This document shows positions 4,525 to 5,857 of a stretch of 5,857 nucleotides of DNA, in pieces. The position numbers and the translations under genes are program-made. The stretch is from Alphaproteobacteria bacterium. Its GTDB lineage: Bacteria; Pseudomonadota; Alphaproteobacteria; Rhizobiales; Xanthobacteraceae. Each line of letters starts with the position of its first letter. The first letter of the stretch is position 1. The notes beneath the pieces are model-generated. The model searched no databases. It worked only from the letters and a program-made list of their open reading frames with translations, and had not been told where the DNA came from. The stretch is from NCBI GenBank assembly GCA_005884855.1, contig VAZS01000413.1, positions 1 through 5,857 of the forward strand, given 5' to 3'.

Positions 4525-5857
4525 TACGATCGACCCGGATCGGCCGAGCAGCCGAGCCAGCTGCTTGAAACGGCTGCCAACGCGATCGGCCACCAGATCG
4601 ACCAGTCTGTGCTCGAACACCAGCATCAGTTTGCGGCCGCTGCTTCGAAAGTGGGTTGCAGGCAACACACCCGGGCGCGCTGCCGATATCAGATGGGCGA
4701 CGCGAAAGGCCGCGCCGAGCACGCGGGCGCGCTCCAGCATCAATGGCGGGACCAACTCCTGAATCATCGGCGGCGGTTCGTTCTGTTCGCTCAAGCCGGC
4801 GTAGCGATAGAACACCGAGAGCGCGACAAAAGCGCGGCCCTGGTGACTGATGGTTCCAAAATTGCCGTTGGTGATCAGGTTGAGCGTCTGCTCGCCACGA
4901 TAGTCGGGATGCACCCGCCATCCGATGTCTGAGAGCAGGCAGGCGGCATGTCGAAGGCGGCGATCCTCGTCACTCTCGCGCAAGCGTACCACACGCGCCA
5001 GACGGTCGGTCCATTCGATCAACTCCTCGCCATGCTGGGCAGATCGCGAAAGCAGCTCGTTCAGCGTACGCGCGGCGCAGATGAATCCGTCGCTCGAGCG
5101 AACGGCCTGCGGCAGCTTCGAGTAAAGCAGGCCTTCGCGCACGCCGAAGGTTGAAAACACAATCGTTTTTGGCTTCCCGACACGGATGATATGTTCGAGC
5201 ACCAGCGCTGCATAGGCCAGCAACGGCCGTCGCGCGTCCGCGACGATTTCGATATCCGCCAGCATATTCGCCGAGACCAGCCGGCGCAGGCGCCGCGCGA
5301 AATCGAGCGCGTCTTCCGCGGTTATTGAATAGCCATGCATGACCCGCAGCGGGTAACCGCTCTGCATGATGTGGATGCGGGCCAGGGCCCGCCATGTTCC
5401 TCCCACCGCGTAAAACGAGCGGCCGCGGCTCGCTTTAAGTTGGGCGAGATCGGAAAGATCGTCCCTGACGATGCGCTCGGCCCGCTTCAGCGATTTACGG
5501 GAGGAATCCTGCAGTGCGAGGCTTCCGAGCGGCAACGTCACGCCTCCGCGAACCCGGTTGCCGCGCACGTCCGTCAACTCCAGCGATCCGCCGCCGAGAT
5601 CGCCGACCACACCGTCGGGTCTGTAAACCCCCGAGATCACGCCAAGCGCGGACAGTTTCGCTTCGCGCGGACCGGACAGGATTTCGATAGGCACTCGGCA
5701 GATTCGCTCCGCCTTGGCGATGAAATCAGGGCCATTGGAGGCCTCGCGGCAGGCGGCGGTGGCGATCGCGTGCACGCGGCCGACCTTCATCACCCTGCAC
5801 AAAGCGTGAAAACGTCGTAACGAGCTAAAGGCTTTGGCTACCGCATCGGGCGCCAAC
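4516..5857 (-). CDS. ppx: Exopolyphosphatase / guanosine pentaphosphatase family protein (N-terminus outside the window)
   Basis: Ppx/GppA enzymes release phosphate from the ends of polyphosphate or hydrolyse pppGpp to ppGpp in the cytoplasm. The visible 446 residues cover most of the ASKHA-type phosphatase domain and the C-terminal HD-like helical domain. Numbering from the TTG at 5856, IATAACREASN (31-41) has R37. SGPREAKLSALG (61-72) has E65, which aligns with the catalytic Glu121 of E. coli Ppx. GDLGGGSLEL (85-94) has D86 and E93, matching Asp143 and Glu150. PLGSLAL (109-115) and FYAVGGTWRALAR (148-160) follow. The helical part holds LRHAACLLSDIGW (301-313) with H303 and D310. About 56 residues, including the first phosphate loop, are missing if E. 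coli Ppx is the guide, so the TTG is unlikely to be the true start. Which of the two activities dominates cannot be told from the sequence. In related genomes a polyphosphate kinase gene is often next upstream; here that lies outside. Confidence 0.92.
   Translation of the reverse strand, partial: LAPDAVAKAFSSLRRFHALCRVMKVGRVHAIATAACREASNGPDFIAKAERICRVPIEILSGPREAKLSALGVISGVYRPDGVVGDLGGGSLELTDVRGNRVRGGVTLPLGSLALQDSSRKSLKRAERIVRDDLSDLAQLKASRGRSFYAVGGTWRALARIHIMQSGYPLRVMHGYSITAEDALDFARRLRRLVSANMLADIEIVADARRPLLAYAALVLEHIIRVGKPKTIVFSTFGVREGLLYSKLPQAVRSSDGFICAARTLNELLSRSAQHGEELIEWTDRLARVVRLRESDEDRRLRHAACLLSDIGWRVHPDYRGEQTLNLITNGNFGTISHQGRAFVALSVFYRYAGLSEQNEPPPMIQELVPPLMLERARVLGAAFRVAHLISAARPGVLPATHFRSSGRKLMLVFEHRLVDLVADRVGSRFKQLARLLGRSGSIVRR

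Noticed and set aside
4444..4932. Plus-strand open frames opposite ppx/gppA (4444-4932 and 5335-5820)
   Set aside because: They are antisense to conserved Ppx/GppA sequence, and the first also runs out of the TerC gene in another frame. Both are treated as shadows.

Overview
This looks like an ordinary chromosomal window from a GC-rich alphaproteobacterium, most likely the Bradyrhizobium / Rhodopseudomonas / Nitrobacter group. That placement rests on the protein sequences recognised by eye (Ndk, a YheS-type ABC-F protein, a YjbE-type TerC protein, an alphaproteobacterial Ppx/GppA) and on the GC-rich third codon positions. It was not tested by a search. I see no tRNA, rRNA, insertion sequence, prophage, CRISPR array or defence locus.

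Layout from left to right. Positions 2-259 (+) hold the 3' end of a gene for an unrecognised, probably exported protein. It converges on a complete ABC-F ATPase gene of the YheS type (322-2187, -). Upstream of that, on the same strand, is a 57-codon candidate gene that is easy to miss (2293-2466, -). Next comes a strong bidirectional terminator (2612-2637) that ends a small gene for a secreted protein rich in Gly, Trp, Tyr and His (2660-2899, -). The roughly 280-bp divergent interval 2900-3181 contains a possibly structured leader for the secreted-protein gene, a cluster of three short dyads (3011-3058), and a good sigma-70-like promoter for ndk. On the + strand follow ndk (3182-3604), an intrinsic terminator (3632-3656), and a TerC-family membrane protein gene (3672-4502, GTG start). 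TerC converges, with a 13-bp gap, on the 3' part of an exopolyphosphatase/GppA gene (4516 to the window end, -) whose N-terminus lies outside.

Functionally this is a housekeeping neighbourhood. It covers nucleoside triphosphate balance (Ndk), polyphosphate or (p)ppGpp turnover (Ppx/GppA), ribosome-associated ATPase activity (ABC-F) and probable metal-ion export (TerC). Only the two minus-strand genes at 322-2466 could plausibly share a transcript. The others are separated by terminators or by opposite orientation. I did not find a convincing undescribed system. The points most worth checking are the small ORF, the dyad cluster with the structured leader, and the terminator placed directly in front of the TerC gene.
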